The notes beneath the pieces were generated by a model. That model had not been told where the DNA came from. It ran no database searches and saw nothing but the letters and a program-made list of their open reading frames with translations. The position numbers and the translations under genes are program-made. Shown piece by piece: positions 8,119 to 17,385 of a DNA stretch of 64,000 nt; the first letter of the stretch is position 1, and the number at the start of each line of letters is the position of its first letter. Origin of the DNA: Pseudarthrobacter naphthalenicus (GTDB lineage: Bacteria > Actinomycetota > Actinomycetes > Actinomycetales > Micrococcaceae). Location: NCBI RefSeq assembly GCF_029076445.1, contig NZ_JARESG010000008.1, positions 124,001-188,000 of the forward strand, written 5' to 3'.

Positions 8119-9927
8119 TTGGGACTCAAGGACTCATCTGGCCATCCTCGCACCACGCCTGCGAAGCCCACGTTGCCACGTACCGCCGCCGCGGCCCTGC
8201 GGGAGCGGCCACAGGCCAAGGTGCTGATCATCGGCGGCGGAATCAATGGTGTGGGCACGTTCCGGGATCTCGCACTCCAGGGTGTGGATGTGGCGCTCGT
8301 GGAACGCGGCGACTACTGCCAGGGCGCCAGCGGGGCATCCTCACACATGATCCACGGCGGCATCCGCTACCTCGAAAACGGCGAGTTCCGGCTGGTCAGG
8401 GAGTCCGTGGTGGAGCGCAACCGGCTGCTGCGGATCGCCCCCCACTACGTCAAACCGCTTCAGACCACCATCCCCATCTTCAGCACCTTCTCCGGCGTGC
8501 TGTCCGCACCCCTCCGGTTCCTGACCCACAAGCAGCAGGGCAAGCCCAAAGAACGCGGCGCCTTCCTGATCAAGCTCGGCCTGAGCATGTACGACTCGTT
8601 CTCCCGCGACGGCGGTACCGTTCCCCGCCACCAGTTCCGGGGCCGCAAGCGGGCGCTGGCGGAACTTCCCCGACTGCATCCCGGCATCAAATATGCCGCC
8701 ACCTACTTCGACGCTTCCGTGCACAACCCCGAACGCCTGACCCTGGACGTGCTCCAGGACGGTGAAAAGGCCGGGCAAGTGAACGCGGGAACGGCAGGCA
8801 GCACGGCCAGGGCCAGCAACTACGTCTCGCTCCAGTCGATGGGACCCGCGGCGCCGGCCGGGAACCGCAACTCGTCCGGCAGCACTGTTCAGTTGCGCGA
8901 CGAACTGACCGGGGAGCTTTTTGACTTCACCGCCGACATCATTGTGAACACCACGGGGGCCTGGGTTGACCTGACCAACGAGGCAATGGGCGCGGCGTCC
9001 CGCTTTATGGGCGGCACCAAGGGATCGCACATCGTCCTTGACCACCCGCAGCTGCTCGAGGCCTGCAACGGCCGCGAAATCTTCTTCGAACACACCGACG
9101 GCCGGATCGTCCTGATCTACCCCATGGGGGACAGGGTGCTGGTGGGCACCACCGACGTCGACGCCGATATCAGCCAGGACGCGGTGTGCACGGACGGAGA
9201 GATCGATTACTTCCTGGAGCTGATCGGGCATGTCTTCCCTGACATCCCCGTGGACCGCGGGCAGATCGTCTATACGTTCTCCGGCGTACGGCCTTTGCCC
9301 CGCCACGACGAAACCCAGCCGGGATTCGTTTCCCGCGACTACCGGATCGAACGCCGGGCTGGCGGCACCGGCTCCGTAGTCTTCAGCCTGGTGGGCGGCA
9401 AGTGGACAACATTCCGGGCGCTGGCCGAACACCTGGCCAATGATGTCCTCTCCGAACTGGGCATGGAGCGCAAGGTCTCCACGGCAACAATGGCCATTGG
9501 CGGTGGCGCCGGTTTCCCGGCGAACGAGGCCGGCGTGCAGTCCTGGATCAAGGCCCACGTATCAGCGGACCGTGGCGCCGACCGGACGGCCCTCCTCCTC
9601 ACCCGCTACGGCACCAGGGCCGAGGAAGTCATCAGCTTCCTCGACGACGGCCCGGATCAGTTGTTGCGCTCCACCCGTGAGCTCAGTATCCGCGAGCTTG
9701 AATACATGGCCCGCCATGAACAGGTTGGACACCTCGCCGATGTGCTCATCCGCCGGACCTCCCTCGCTTTCCGGGGTCTGGTCACGGGCGAGCTGCTCAA
9801 CGAGGTGACTGAGGTGCTTGCCGGTCCGCTGGGCTGGGACGCCGCAGCACAGGCCCAAGAGATCCACGACGCCGAGGAGGTACTGGGGCGGTTGCACCGC
9901 GTGCAGGTCCACAGCCTGGTCGCCTAG
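8119..9927 (+). CDS. glpD: Glycerol-3-phosphate dehydrogenase (FAD)
   Basis: A 602-residue flavoprotein that oxidises sn-glycerol-3-phosphate to dihydroxyacetone phosphate and passes electrons to the quinone pool. The FAD-binding site is at about residues 34-45 (VLIIGGGINGVG). GASGASSHMIHGGIRYLE and the C-terminal DAO_C region (VGGKWTTFRALAEHLAND, then LTRYGTRAEEV) follow. The start is TTG at 8119 with AAGGAG six bases upstream. It is the first gene of a glpD-glpF-glpK run. A Gly/Ser/Asn-rich insertion (about residues 215-255) separates two parts of the catalytic domain. Confidence 0.95.
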   Translation: MGLKDSSGHPRTTPAKPTLPRTAAAALRERPQAKVLIIGGGINGVGTFRDLALQGVDVALVERGDYCQGASGASSHMIHGGIRYLENGEFRLVRESVVERNRLLRIAPHYVKPLQTTIPIFSTFSGVLSAPLRFLTHKQQGKPKERGAFLIKLGLSMYDSFSRDGGTVPRHQFRGRKRALAELPRLHPGIKYAATYFDASVHNPERLTLDVLQDGEKAGQVNAGTAGSTARASNYVSLQSMGPAAPAGNRNSSGSTVQLRDELTGELFDFTADIIVNTTGAWVDLTNEAMGAASRFMGGTKGSHIVLDHPQLLEACNGREIFFEHTDGRIVLIYPMGDRVLVGTTDVDADISQDAVCTDGEIDYFLELIGHVFPDIPVDRGQIVYTFSGVRPLPRHDETQPGFVSRDYRIERRAGGTGSVVFSLVGGKWTTFRALAEHLANDVLSELGMERKVSTATMAIGGGAGFPANEAGVQSWIKAHVSADRGADRTALLLTRYGTRAEEVISFLDDGPDQLLRSTRELSIRELEYMARHEQVGHLADVLIRRTSLAFRGLVTGELLNEVTEVLAGPLGWDAAAQAQEIHDAEEVLGRLHRVQVHSLVA

Positions 9928-10014
9928 CCGGCCACGCTGCAGCCGGAGCGTCAAACGCGCTCCGGCTCCACGGTCCCTCAACCCGCGAGGACCGATAACA
10001 AAAATAAGGAGTCA

Positions 10015-10767
10015 ATGATGTCTCTTGGAATAGTTTTTCTCTCCGAAGTCTTCGGAACCGCGATGCTCACCCTGCTCGGTTGCGGTGTCGTGGCCAACGT
10101 GGCCCTGAGGGGCACGAAAGGTAACAGCGGCGGGTTCCTGATGGTCACGTGGGGGTGGGGCATCGCCGTCTTCTCGGGCGTATTTGTTGCCGCAAAGTCC
10201 GGTGCCCACCTCAATCCCGCCGTAACACTGGGCCTGCTGGTGAACGGCAAAGCCGAATACGCTCCCGGCGTCAAGGTGGATGTGGCATCCACCCTGACCT
10301 ACTTCGGCGCCGAACTGCTGGGCGCCTTCCTCGGCGCAGTTGTCTGCTGGCTCGCCTACAAGCAGCACTTCGATGACGAGCCTGCCCAGGCCTCCAAACT
10401 CGGCGTCTTCTCCACCGGCCCGGCCATCCGCTCCAACCCGTGGAACCTGATCACCGAGATCATCGGCACCTTCGTCCTGGTCTTCGTCATCCTGACCCTG
10501 GGCGGCACCCCCTCAGGGCTGGGCCCCCTGGCAGTAGCCCTGCTGGTGGTTGGCATCGGCGTTTCCCTGGGCGGTCCCACCGGCTACGCCATCAACCCCG
10601 CCCGTGACCTCGGTCCGCGCATCGCCCATGCCCTGCTGCCCATCAAGGGCAAAGGAAGCAGCGACTGGGCCTACTCCTGGATCCCCGTCGTTGGACCGCT
10701 GGTGGGTGGAGCCCTGGGCGGAATCATGGCCAGGGTTGTTCCCATCATCGTCACCGCAGCATCCTGA
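10015..10767 (+). CDS. glpF: Glycerol uptake facilitator (aquaglyceroporin)
   Basis: A 250-residue MIP-family channel with the two half-helix NPA motifs (AHLNPAVT near residue 66 and [10 protein letters not shown] near 194) and about six hydrophobic spans. Asp after the second NPA-Arg (NPARD) is typical of glycerol-conducting members rather than water-only aquaporins. The start is the first of two consecutive ATGs after a GGAG ribosome site. It lies between glpD and glpK on the same strand, so glycerol import, phosphorylation and oxidation are encoded together. Confidence 0.95.
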   Translation: MMSLGIVFLSEVFGTAMLTLLGCGVVANVALRGTKGNSGGFLMVTWGWGIAVFSGVFVAAKSGAHLNPAVTLGLLVNGKAEYAPGVKVDVASTLTYFGAELLGAFLGAVVCWLAYKQHFDDEPAQASKLGVFSTGPAIRSNPWNLITEIIGTFVLVFVILTLGGTPSGLGPLAVALLVVGIGVSLGGPTGYAINPARDLGPRIAHALLPIKGKGSSDWAYSWIPVVGPLVGGALGGIMARVVPIIVTAAS

Positions 10768-10810
10768 TCGACCAGCCACCAAACCCCTGTACACAGACAA
10801 GGACGTCACC

Positions 10811-12325
10811 ATGAACCAGTACGTAATCGCCATCGACCAGGGCACCACCAGTTCCCGCGCCATCATTTTCGACCACAGCGGCAACATCGTTTCATCCGGG
10901 CAGATGGAGCACGAACAGATCTTCCCGCAGGCAGGCTGGGTGGAGCATGACGCCTCGGAGATTTGGAACAACACCCGCGAGGTGATCGGTTCAGCCCTTT
11001 CGAAGGCGAACCTGACGCGGCACGATATTGCCGCCGTCGGCATCACCAACCAGCGCGAGACCGCGGTGGTATGGGACAAGACCACGGGCAAGCCGGTCTA
11101 CAACGCGATTGTGTGGCAGGACACCCGCACCCAGAACATCGTCGATGAACTGGCGAAGGATGGCGGACCGGAACGGTTCAAACAGAAGGTGGGCCTGCCG
11201 CTGGCCACCTACTTCTCCGGCACCAAGATCAAGTGGATCCTGGACAACGTTGATGGCGCCCGGGCAAAGGCGGAGGCAGGGGACCTTGTCTTCGGCAACA
11301 CCGACTCGTGGGTTCTGTGGAACCTGACCGGCGGGGTGGACGGCGGGGTGCACGTCACCGACGTCACCAACGCCTCACGCACCCTGTTCATGGACTTGGA
11401 GACGCTCACATGGGATGAGGAAATCCTGGGTGTTTTCGGTGTTCCGGTGAGCATGATGCCCGCGATCAAATCCTCCTCCGAGGTCTACGGCACCGTGCAT
11501 ACCTCCCAACTGCTCCGCGAAGTCCCCGTGGCGGGCATCCTCGGTGACCAGCAGGCGGCCACGTTCGGCCAGGCGGCATTCGACGCCGGCGAAGCCAAGA
11601 ACACGTACGGCACCGGCTGCTTCCTCATCTTCAATACCGGCGAGGAGATCATCCACTCGAAGAACGGCCTGCTTACCACGGTGGGATACAAGCTCGGCGA
11701 TGCCCCCACCCACTACGCCCTGGAAGGATCCATTGCGGTGACCGGGTCCCTGATCCAGTGGCTGCGCGACAACCTCGGCATGATCAGCAGCGCGCCGGAA
11801 GTGGAGACCCTGGCCGCCTCGGTCAAGGACAACGGCGGCGTCTACATTGTGCCGGCCTTCTCCGGCCTGTTCGCCCCGTACTGGCGCTCCGATGCCCGTG
11901 GCGCCATCGTGGGGCTCACGCGGTTCGTCAACAAGAGCCACATCGCCCGCGCCGCGCTTGAATCAACGGCATTCCAGACCCGCGAGGTGCTGGACGCCGT
12001 CAACGCGGACTCCGGTGTTCCGCTGACCGAGCTGAAGGTCGACGGCGGCATGGTGGCCAACGATGCGCTGATGCAGTTCCAGGCGGACATCCTGGGCGTC
12101 CCGGTCATCCGGCCCAAGGTGATTGAAACCACAGCCCTGGGTGCAGCCTACGCGGCCGGCCTCGCCGTCGGCTTCTGGAAGGACCTCGGCGAACTTTCGG
12201 CCAACTGGTCTGAAGACAAGCGCTGGGAACCGCAGATGGACCAGGCCGAGCAGGACCGCCAGATGCGGCTGTGGAAGAAGGCCGTCACGAAGTCCATGGA
12301 CTGGGTCGACGAGGACGTGAAGTAG
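10811..12325 (+). CDS. glpK: Glycerol kinase
   Basis: A 504-residue FGGY-family kinase that phosphorylates glycerol and so traps it in the cell. It starts with the family phosphate-binding sequence [13 protein letters not shown] and has [36 protein letters not shown] and the C-terminal [19 protein letters not shown] signature. The ATG at 10811 is right for the family; the frame stays open further upstream into glpF but that part is not kinase sequence. The gap to glpF is 43 bases. A long palindrome follows the stop. Confidence 0.96.
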   Translation: MNQYVIAIDQGTTSSRAIIFDHSGNIVSSGQMEHEQIFPQAGWVEHDASEIWNNTREVIGSALSKANLTRHDIAAVGITNQRETAVVWDKTTGKPVYNAIVWQDTRTQNIVDELAKDGGPERFKQKVGLPLATYFSGTKIKWILDNVDGARAKAEAGDLVFGNTDSWVLWNLTGGVDGGVHVTDVTNASRTLFMDLETLTWDEEILGVFGVPVSMMPAIKSSSEVYGTVHTSQLLREVPVAGILGDQQAATFGQAAFDAGEAKNTYGTGCFLIFNTGEEIIHSKNGLLTTVGYKLGDAPTHYALEGSIAVTGSLIQWLRDNLGMISSAPEVETLAASVKDNGGVYIVPAFSGLFAPYWRSDARGAIVGLTRFVNKSHIARAALESTAFQTREVLDAVNADSGVPLTELKVDGGMVANDALMQFQADILGVPVIRPKVIETTALGAAYAAGLAVGFWKDLGELSANWSEDKRWEPQMDQAEQDRQMRLWKKAVTKSMDWVDEDVK

Positions 12326-12372
12326 CCAGCCAGACAGCAGTTCGTGGTTGCGACGGGCCTCCGTCTCACCAC

Positions 12373-12502
12373 GCAAGGAAGGCGGCCCCTGCCCCGCCCG
12401 TCCCCGGCTGCTCCCTCCGGTCGCAAGCTCGCGGTGGGGCCCTCGCAGCCGGGGGCCCATCGCGGTGCCCACCACACCCGGGCAAGGGGCCGCCTTCCTT
12501 GC
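12373..12502. repeat. Long nested palindrome after glpK
   Basis: Two outer arms (12373-12394 and 12480-12502) are reverse complements over 22 bases with a single inserted A. Inside them, CCCCGGCTG (12402-12410) pairs with CAGCCGGGG (12446-12454), and inside that CCCTCCG pairs with CGGTGGG with one mismatch. The whole ~130 bases can fold back on itself. It has no coding signal. It may be a dispersed intergenic repeat or small non-autonomous element, a terminator/processing structure for the glp mRNA, or a small RNA. It is the only copy I see in the window. Confidence 0.7.
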
Positions 12503-12598
12503 TTACGCTGAAGCCACCCTCTATCCAGGAACAGAGCGCCCTCGCTGCTACTTCAGCCGCTCGGGGGGACTTACGTTTAGGGGACGGGATGGGTGCGC

Positions 12599-12604
12599 TA
12601 AAGT
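12599..12604 (+). promoter_or_regulatory. Candidate -10 box for the leuS leader
   Basis: TAAAGT matches the actinobacterial TANNNT -10 pattern and ends six bases before the ATG of the leucine leader peptide. Transcription would then start at or next to that ATG, giving a leaderless leader peptide. The -35 side (TTTAGG, 17 bases upstream) is weak. Confidence 0.5.
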
Positions 12605-12610
12605 AGTCGT

Positions 12611-12637
12611 ATGCGTGCGATCCTTCTGCTTAGCTAG
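12611..12637 (+). CDS. Leucine leader peptide of the leuS attenuator
   Basis: An 8-residue open frame, M-R-A-I-L-L-L-S, with three consecutive leucine codons (CTT CTG CTT) after an isoleucine codon. It sits between a -10 box and an intrinsic terminator in front of leuS. A short peptide full of the amino acid charged by the downstream enzyme is the hallmark of classical attenuation: a ribosome stalled for lack of charged leucyl-tRNA would let transcription continue into leuS. The codon string resembles the leuA leader at 38499 (CTTCTTCTTAGC there, CTTCTGCTTAGC here). Confidence 0.72.
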   Translation: MRAILLLS

Positions 12638-12675
12638 CCGCCCGGTCTCCGGAAACAAACCGGACAGCCGAGCGG
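12638..12675 (+). promoter_or_regulatory. Candidate pause hairpin of the leuS attenuator
   Basis: Directly after the leader stop codon, TCCGG pairs with CCGGA across an AAACAAA loop. The fold can be extended outward by CGG/CCG and CCGC/GCGG with small internal loops. It occupies the usual place of the 1:2 pause hairpin. I could not identify a convincing antiterminator helix by eye. Confidence 0.5.
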
Positions 12676-12677
12676 CC

Positions 12678-12701
12678 GCCCCTCCCTTTAGAGGGGCTTT
12701 T
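12678..12701 (+). terminator. Intrinsic terminator of the leuS attenuator
   Basis: A perfect 7-base-pair stem (GCCCCTC / GAGGGGC) with a CCTTTA loop is followed at once by TTTT. It lies upstream of leuS and downstream of the leucine leader peptide, so it is placed to stop leuS transcription conditionally rather than to end glpK. Confidence 0.75.
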
Positions 12702-12793
12702 GTGTGTCCGGGCACGATTGCCGGGCCGGCAGCAGGAAGGGATCAGACCGTTGGGGCAGCACGGAAGCCGCAACAGAACAGAAGAGGGCAGCA

Positions 12794-15319
12794 GTGAGCG
12801 TTCAGCCGGAGACAGAGACCGGAACAAAGGCAGCAGCGGCGGAGACACCCGAAGAGGGTGCGTACAGCTTCGCGGCCATGGAGGCCAAATGGCCGCAGGT
12901 GTGGGAAGACCTCAAGGTCTTCACCCCCGTCGATGATGGTTCCCGCGAGCGCCGCTACGTCCTTGACATGTTCCCGTATCCCTCGGGCGACCTGCACATG
13001 GGCCACGCCGAGGCGTTTGCCATGGGCGATGTTGTGGCGCGGTACCTGCGGCAGCAGGGCTTTGACGTCCTGCACCCGATCGGCTGGGACTCCTTCGGCC
13101 TGCCCGCCGAGAACGCGGCCATCAAACGCAACGCCCACCCCAGCGAGTGGACCTACGCCAACATCGAGACGCAGGCGGCGTCCTTCAAGCGCTACGCGAT
13201 CTCCGCCGACTGGTCGCGGCGGGTGCACACCTCCGACCCCGAGTACTACCGCTGGACCCAGTGGCTGTTCAAGCGCTTCTATGAGCGCGGCCTGGCCTAT
13301 CGTAAGGACTCGCCGGTCAACTGGTGCCCGAAGGACCAGACCGTGCTGGCTAACGAGCAAGTGGTCAACGGCGCCTGCGAACGGTGCGGCACCCCGGTGA
13401 CGAAGAAGTCGCTGAACCAGTGGTACTTCAAAATCACCGAGTATGCTGACCGGCTGCTCGAGGACATGGACGAACTGCGCGGCCACTGGCCCGAGCGGGT
13501 CCTGGCCATGCAGAAGAACTGGATTGGACGCTCCGAAGGTGCGCACGTCAACTTTGTGATCGAAGCCGCCGGCGGCAAACCTGCCAAGGACGTCACGGTC
13601 TTCACCACCCGCCCGGACACCCTGTACGGGGCAACATTCTTTGTGGTCGCGGCGGACGCGCCGATCGCCGTCGAGCTCGTCACGGACGAGCACGCCGCCG
13701 CCCTGGACGCGTACCGCGAGCAGGTCAAGGCCCTGAGCGAAATCGAACGCCAGTCCACCGAACGCGAAAAGACGGGCGTCTTCACCGGACGCTACGCGAT
13801 CAACCCGCTGAACGGGGAAAAGCTGCCGGTCTGGGCCGCGGACTATGTGCTGGCCGATTACGGCACCGGTGCCATCATGGCCGTCCCCGCGCACGATCAG
13901 CGTGACCTCGACTTCGCCAAGACCTTCGACCTGCCTGTCCGTGCGGTGCTGGACACCGGCGAAGAGGATCCCGCAGTGTCCGGCAAAGCCACGGCAGGGG
14001 AGGGGACCCTGATCAATTCGGGAGTCCTGGATGGCATGCCGAAAACGGAAGCCATCCCTGCCGCCATCGCCATGCTGGAGAAGCAGGGTACAGGCGAGAA
14101 GTTCGTCAACTTCCGGCTCCGTGACTGGCTCCTGAGCCGCCAGCGGTTCTGGGGCACGCCCATCCCGATCATCCACTGCCCCTCCTGCGGCGAGGTACCC
14201 GTTCCGGACGAGCAGCTGCCCGTGACGCTGCCCGCCGACCTGCGCGGCGAGGACCTGTCACCCAAGGGCACGTCGCCGCTGGCAGCTGCCGAGGCCTGGG
14301 TCAACGTGGAATGCCCCAACTGCCACGGACCGGCGAAACGCGATACGGACACCATGGACACCTTCGTGGATTCGTCCTGGTACTTCCTGCGCTTCGTCTC
14401 ACCGCATTACACCGAGGGCCCCTTCGACCCCGAGAAGATCAACGAATGGATGCCGGTAGGCCAGTATGTGGGCGGTGTGGAGCACGCCATCCTGCACCTG
14501 CTGTATGCTCGCTTCTTCACCAAGGTCATCCATGACCTCGGCATGCTCGACGCCGATGAGCCGTTCAGTGCGCTCCTGAACCAGGGCCAGGTCCTCAACG
14601 GCGGCAAAGCCATGAGCAAATCCCTCGGCAACGGCGTTGACCTCGGCGAGCAGTTGGACAAGTACGGTGTGGATGCTGTCCGCCTCACCATGATCTTTGC
14701 CTCCCCGCCGGAGGACGACGTCGACTGGGCGGACGTTTCGCCGTCCGGTTCCGCCAAGTTCCTCGCCCGTGCCTGGCGGCTGGCGCAGGATGTCAGTAGC
14801 GAACCAGGTACTGACGCCGGGGCCGGTGACCGCGCACTGCGGTCCGTAACGCACCGGACCATCGCGGACGCCGCCGCCCTGCTGGACAGCAATAAGTTCA
14901 ATGTGGTGGTGGCCAAGCTCATGGAACTCGTCAATGCCACCCGCAAAACCATAGACACGGGAGCCGGCGGAGCTGACCCCGCCGTCCGGGAAGCCGCGGA
15001 GGCCGTCGCTGTCATCCTGAGCCTCTTTGCGCCCTACACCGCAGAGGACATGTGGAACGTCCTCGGCCACCCCGCCTCCGTGGCGAACGCGGGCTGGCCC
15101 GCCCATGATGATGCGCTCCTGGTGCAGGAGACCGTCACCGCTGTGGTCCAGGTTCAGGGCAAGGTCCGCGACCGGCTCGAAGTTTCCCCGGACATCAGCG
15201 AGGACGAACTGCGCGAACTGGCCCTGGCCAGCGAAAATGTGCAGCGCGCCATGGACGGCCGCGGCATCCGCACGGTGATCGTCCGGGCGCCTAAGCTGGT
15301 GAACATCGTTCCGGCCTAG
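12794..15319 (+). CDS. leuS: Leucyl-tRNA synthetase
   Basis: An 841-residue class I synthetase that charges tRNA-Leu. The HIGH signature is [11 protein letters not shown] (about residues 61-71), the KMSKS signature is KAMSKSLGN near 605, and the CP1 editing domain with its threonine-rich TTRPDTL lies between. Zinc-type pairs CPSC and CPNC frame the catalytic insertion. The start is GTG at 12794 after GAGGG; the frame is open further upstream, but only through the attenuator terminator. Expression is probably controlled by the leader at 12611-12701. Confidence 0.96.
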   Translation: MSVQPETETGTKAAAAETPEEGAYSFAAMEAKWPQVWEDLKVFTPVDDGSRERRYVLDMFPYPSGDLHMGHAEAFAMGDVVARYLRQQGFDVLHPIGWDSFGLPAENAAIKRNAHPSEWTYANIETQAASFKRYAISADWSRRVHTSDPEYYRWTQWLFKRFYERGLAYRKDSPVNWCPKDQTVLANEQVVNGACERCGTPVTKKSLNQWYFKITEYADRLLEDMDELRGHWPERVLAMQKNWIGRSEGAHVNFVIEAAGGKPAKDVTVFTTRPDTLYGATFFVVAADAPIAVELVTDEHAAALDAYREQVKALSEIERQSTEREKTGVFTGRYAINPLNGEKLPVWAADYVLADYGTGAIMAVPAHDQRDLDFAKTFDLPVRAVLDTGEEDPAVSGKATAGEGTLINSGVLDGMPKTEAIPAAIAMLEKQGTGEKFVNFRLRDWLLSRQRFWGTPIPIIHCPSCGEVPVPDEQLPVTLPADLRGEDLSPKGTSPLAAAEAWVNVECPNCHGPAKRDTDTMDTFVDSSWYFLRFVSPHYTEGPFDPEKINEWMPVGQYVGGVEHAILHLLYARFFTKVIHDLGMLDADEPFSALLNQGQVLNGGKAMSKSLGNGVDLGEQLDKYGVDAVRLTMIFASPPEDDVDWADVSPSGSAKFLARAWRLAQDVSSEPGTDAGAGDRALRSVTHRTIADAAALLDSNKFNVVVAKLMELVNATRKTIDTGAGGADPAVREAAEAVAVILSLFAPYTAEDMWNVLGHPASVANAGWPAHDDALLVQETVTAVVQVQGKVRDRLEVSPDISEDELRELALASENVQRAMDGRGIRTVIVRAPKLVNIVPA

Positions 15320-15376
15320 CCGGACAAATCCGGCCGCCGGGTCCATCCGGCGGCCGGCTTCAAACCAGGAGGCCTC

Positions 15377-16375
15377 TTGCCCGACCGTGACGCGGCAGCT
15401 TGGCTCTGGCTCCGGGAGCGGCTGGCCGCCCTCCGCCCGGCGGCGCGTCCGGCCGCGCCCAGTGAGGGGGCCGCCGCCGTCGTCCGTACCGCTGTTGTCA
15501 CGGATTCAGCGTCCGCGCTGCCGGCCGACTGGGTCTCCGCCTGCGCTGAAGCCGGCCTCCTGACCGTGATACCGATGCCTGTGATGGTGGGCGAGGAAAT
15601 CTACGGTGAGGGCGAAGACGACATCACCGAGACGATCGCCCTGGCGCTGGCGGCCGGGAAATCAGTGAAGACCTCGCGCCCGTCACCGGGGCAGTTTGAG
15701 CAGGCATTTCTCGCGGCCGAACGTGGCGGGTATGAGTCTGTTGTCAGCATCCACATCTCCGGAGGCCTGTCCGGCACCGCGGATGCCGCCCGGCTTGCCG
15801 CCGCGCGGGTGAACATCCCGGTGGAGGTTGTGGACTCCGGCACCGTGGGCATGGCCCTGGGGATGGGTGTCCAAAGTGCGGTGACCGCCGCGGCGGCCGG
15901 CTTGGAGTCCGCCGCCGTCAGCGCGGCGGCAACGTATCAAATGGCACGCACCAGGGTCTATTTTTACGTTCCCAGCCTCGAGCAGCTGCGCCGGGGCGGG
16001 CGGATGGGCGCCGCCGCCTCGCTCCTGGGGACAATGTTCGCCATTAAACCCATTCTGGCCGTGGACGGCGGGAAGATCGTTCCGTTGGAAAAGGTCAGGT
16101 CTGCCGCCAAAGCCATCGCCCGGCTTGAGGAGATTGCCGCCGCGGACGCCGCCTCCCGTCCGGCAGGCAGGGCCCGGCTTGCCGTCCATCATTTTGGGAA
16201 TCCGGCGGAGGCCGAAGGGCTGGCGGCGCGGCTGGCAGCAGCACTGCCCGGCTGCCCGCCAGCCCAGATCAGCTCCCTGCCCGCCGTCCTGGCTGCCCAC
16301 GCCGGGCTTGGGGTGCTGGCTGTCATTGTCGGAGAAAGTGCTCCGCCGCTCATGGAGTCCCCGCTTTCCACATAG
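15377..16375 (+). CDS. DegV family fatty-acid-binding protein
   Basis: A 332-residue DegV protein. Members bind a fatty acyl chain and, in bacteria studied so far, deliver exogenous fatty acids to fatty-acid kinase. Visible signatures are VVTDSASALP near residue 40, SRPSPGQFEQAF, SIHISGGLSGTADAA and VDSGTVGMALGMG. The start is TTG at 15377 with AGGAGG four bases before it. It lies 57 bases after leuS and before the competence genes. An Ala/Arg-rich N-terminal stretch of about 35 residues precedes the domain. Confidence 0.9.
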   Translation: MPDRDAAAWLWLRERLAALRPAARPAAPSEGAAAVVRTAVVTDSASALPADWVSACAEAGLLTVIPMPVMVGEEIYGEGEDDITETIALALAAGKSVKTSRPSPGQFEQAFLAAERGGYESVVSIHISGGLSGTADAARLAAARVNIPVEVVDSGTVGMALGMGVQSAVTAAAAGLESAAVSAAATYQMARTRVYFYVPSLEQLRRGGRMGAAASLLGTMFAIKPILAVDGGKIVPLEKVRSAAKAIARLEEIAAADAASRPAGRARLAVHHFGNPAEAEGLAARLAAALPGCPPAQISSLPAVLAAHAGLGVLAVIVGESAPPLMESPLST

Positions 16376-16424
16376 GCCCGGCCCGGGCTGTCACCTGCAG
16401 TGTCTGATCCCTAGCCTTGGGAGC

Positions 16425-17384
16425 ATGTCACGCCGCGACGCTGGAACCAGCCACGCGGCGCGGCATGCCCGGGAGCGGCTGCAGGCAACGCTGGGTGGCG
16501 CCGGTGGTCTGCTGACTGACGGCGCCGGGCAGGCTTTCGAGTACGGCGCCGAGGTCCCCGCCCATGGGGACGCGCGTGCCGGAGCGGTTGCCGAAGACCT
16601 GGCAGGGAGCGGCACGGCTGGACCGGCGCTCAGGTGGCGGCTAGGTCTTCCTGTAGCCCTGCTGCTCGTTGCCCTTGCGGTGCTGGCCGGCGCCTGGTTT
16701 TGGGTTCAGGTTGCCGCCGGGCAGCCGCAGGTGGTGCCGCTGAGCGATGTCCTGTCCCAGGAGGGTACCTCGTCCGGGGCCGGTGGGGACCGCCCCGAGG
16801 AGCCGGCAGGGCAGGAAACAGGCCCCGCCGGGCAGGGAACAGACCCTGCAGGGCAGGGAACAGACCCGGCAGGGCGGGCGGCGGGACCATCAGCCGATCC
16901 CCAGGGCGGGACGCTGGTCATCCATGTGGCCGGTGCGGTGGCTGTGCCCGGGGTGGTGCACTTGCCGGCAGGGAGCCGCATTCACCAGGCCATCGCTGCT
17001 GCGGGCGGCCCCACCGCCGCGGCGGACCTCAACCGGCTCAACCTCGCCGCCGTCCTGGCGGACGGACAAAAGCTGTATGTGCCCGTGCCGGGTGAGAGCA
17101 TCCCCGCAGAGATCTCCGGGAACGCCGTGGCGGGCGGGAACCCCGGCTCCGGCTCCGGTGCCTCCGATGGTTCCGGGAGCGCGGCAGGTGCCGGGAAGGT
17201 GAACCTCAACACGGCCGGCGTGGAAGAACTGGACGCCCTGCCGAAGGTAGGTCCCGTGCTGGCTCAACGGATTGTGGACTGGCGTAAAGAACACGGGCCC
17301 TTCAAGTCGGTCGAGGAGCTCGACGCCGTGGACGGCGTGGGGCCCAAAATGTTGGAGACCCTCCTCCCGCTGGTGGTGGTTTGA
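16425..17384 (+). CDS. comEA: ComEA-like helix-hairpin-helix DNA-binding protein
   Basis: A 319-residue membrane-anchored DNA receptor. One transmembrane span lies near residues 68-90 (LPVALLLVALAVLAGAWFW). It is followed by an extracellular linker with a 7-residue tandem repeat (PAGQGTD), an SLBB domain (VIHVAGAVAVPGVVHLP), a Gly/Ser linker, and a C-terminal pair of helix-hairpin-helix motifs (VNLNTAGVEELDALPKVGP and VDGVGPKMLETLLP). It would bind incoming DNA outside the membrane for ComEC. The ATG at 16425 was chosen; the ribosome site is weak. The comEC start is 2 bases after the stop. Confidence 0.92.
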   Translation: MSRRDAGTSHAARHARERLQATLGGAGGLLTDGAGQAFEYGAEVPAHGDARAGAVAEDLAGSGTAGPALRWRLGLPVALLLVALAVLAGAWFWVQVAAGQPQVVPLSDVLSQEGTSSGAGGDRPEEPAGQETGPAGQGTDPAGQGTDPAGRAAGPSADPQGGTLVIHVAGAVAVPGVVHLPAGSRIHQAIAAAGGPTAAADLNRLNLAAVLADGQKLYVPVPGESIPAEISGNAVAGGNPGSGSGASDGSGSAAGAGKVNLNTAGVEELDALPKVGPVLAQRIVDWRKEHGPFKSVEELDAVDGVGPKMLETLLPLVVV

Positions 17385-17385
17385 G

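Noticed and set aside
12704..12793. Extending leuS upstream to a GTG at 12704
   Set aside because: The added 30 residues have no similarity to LeuS and begin right after the attenuator terminator. The GTG at 12794 has a ribosome site and the expected N-terminus.
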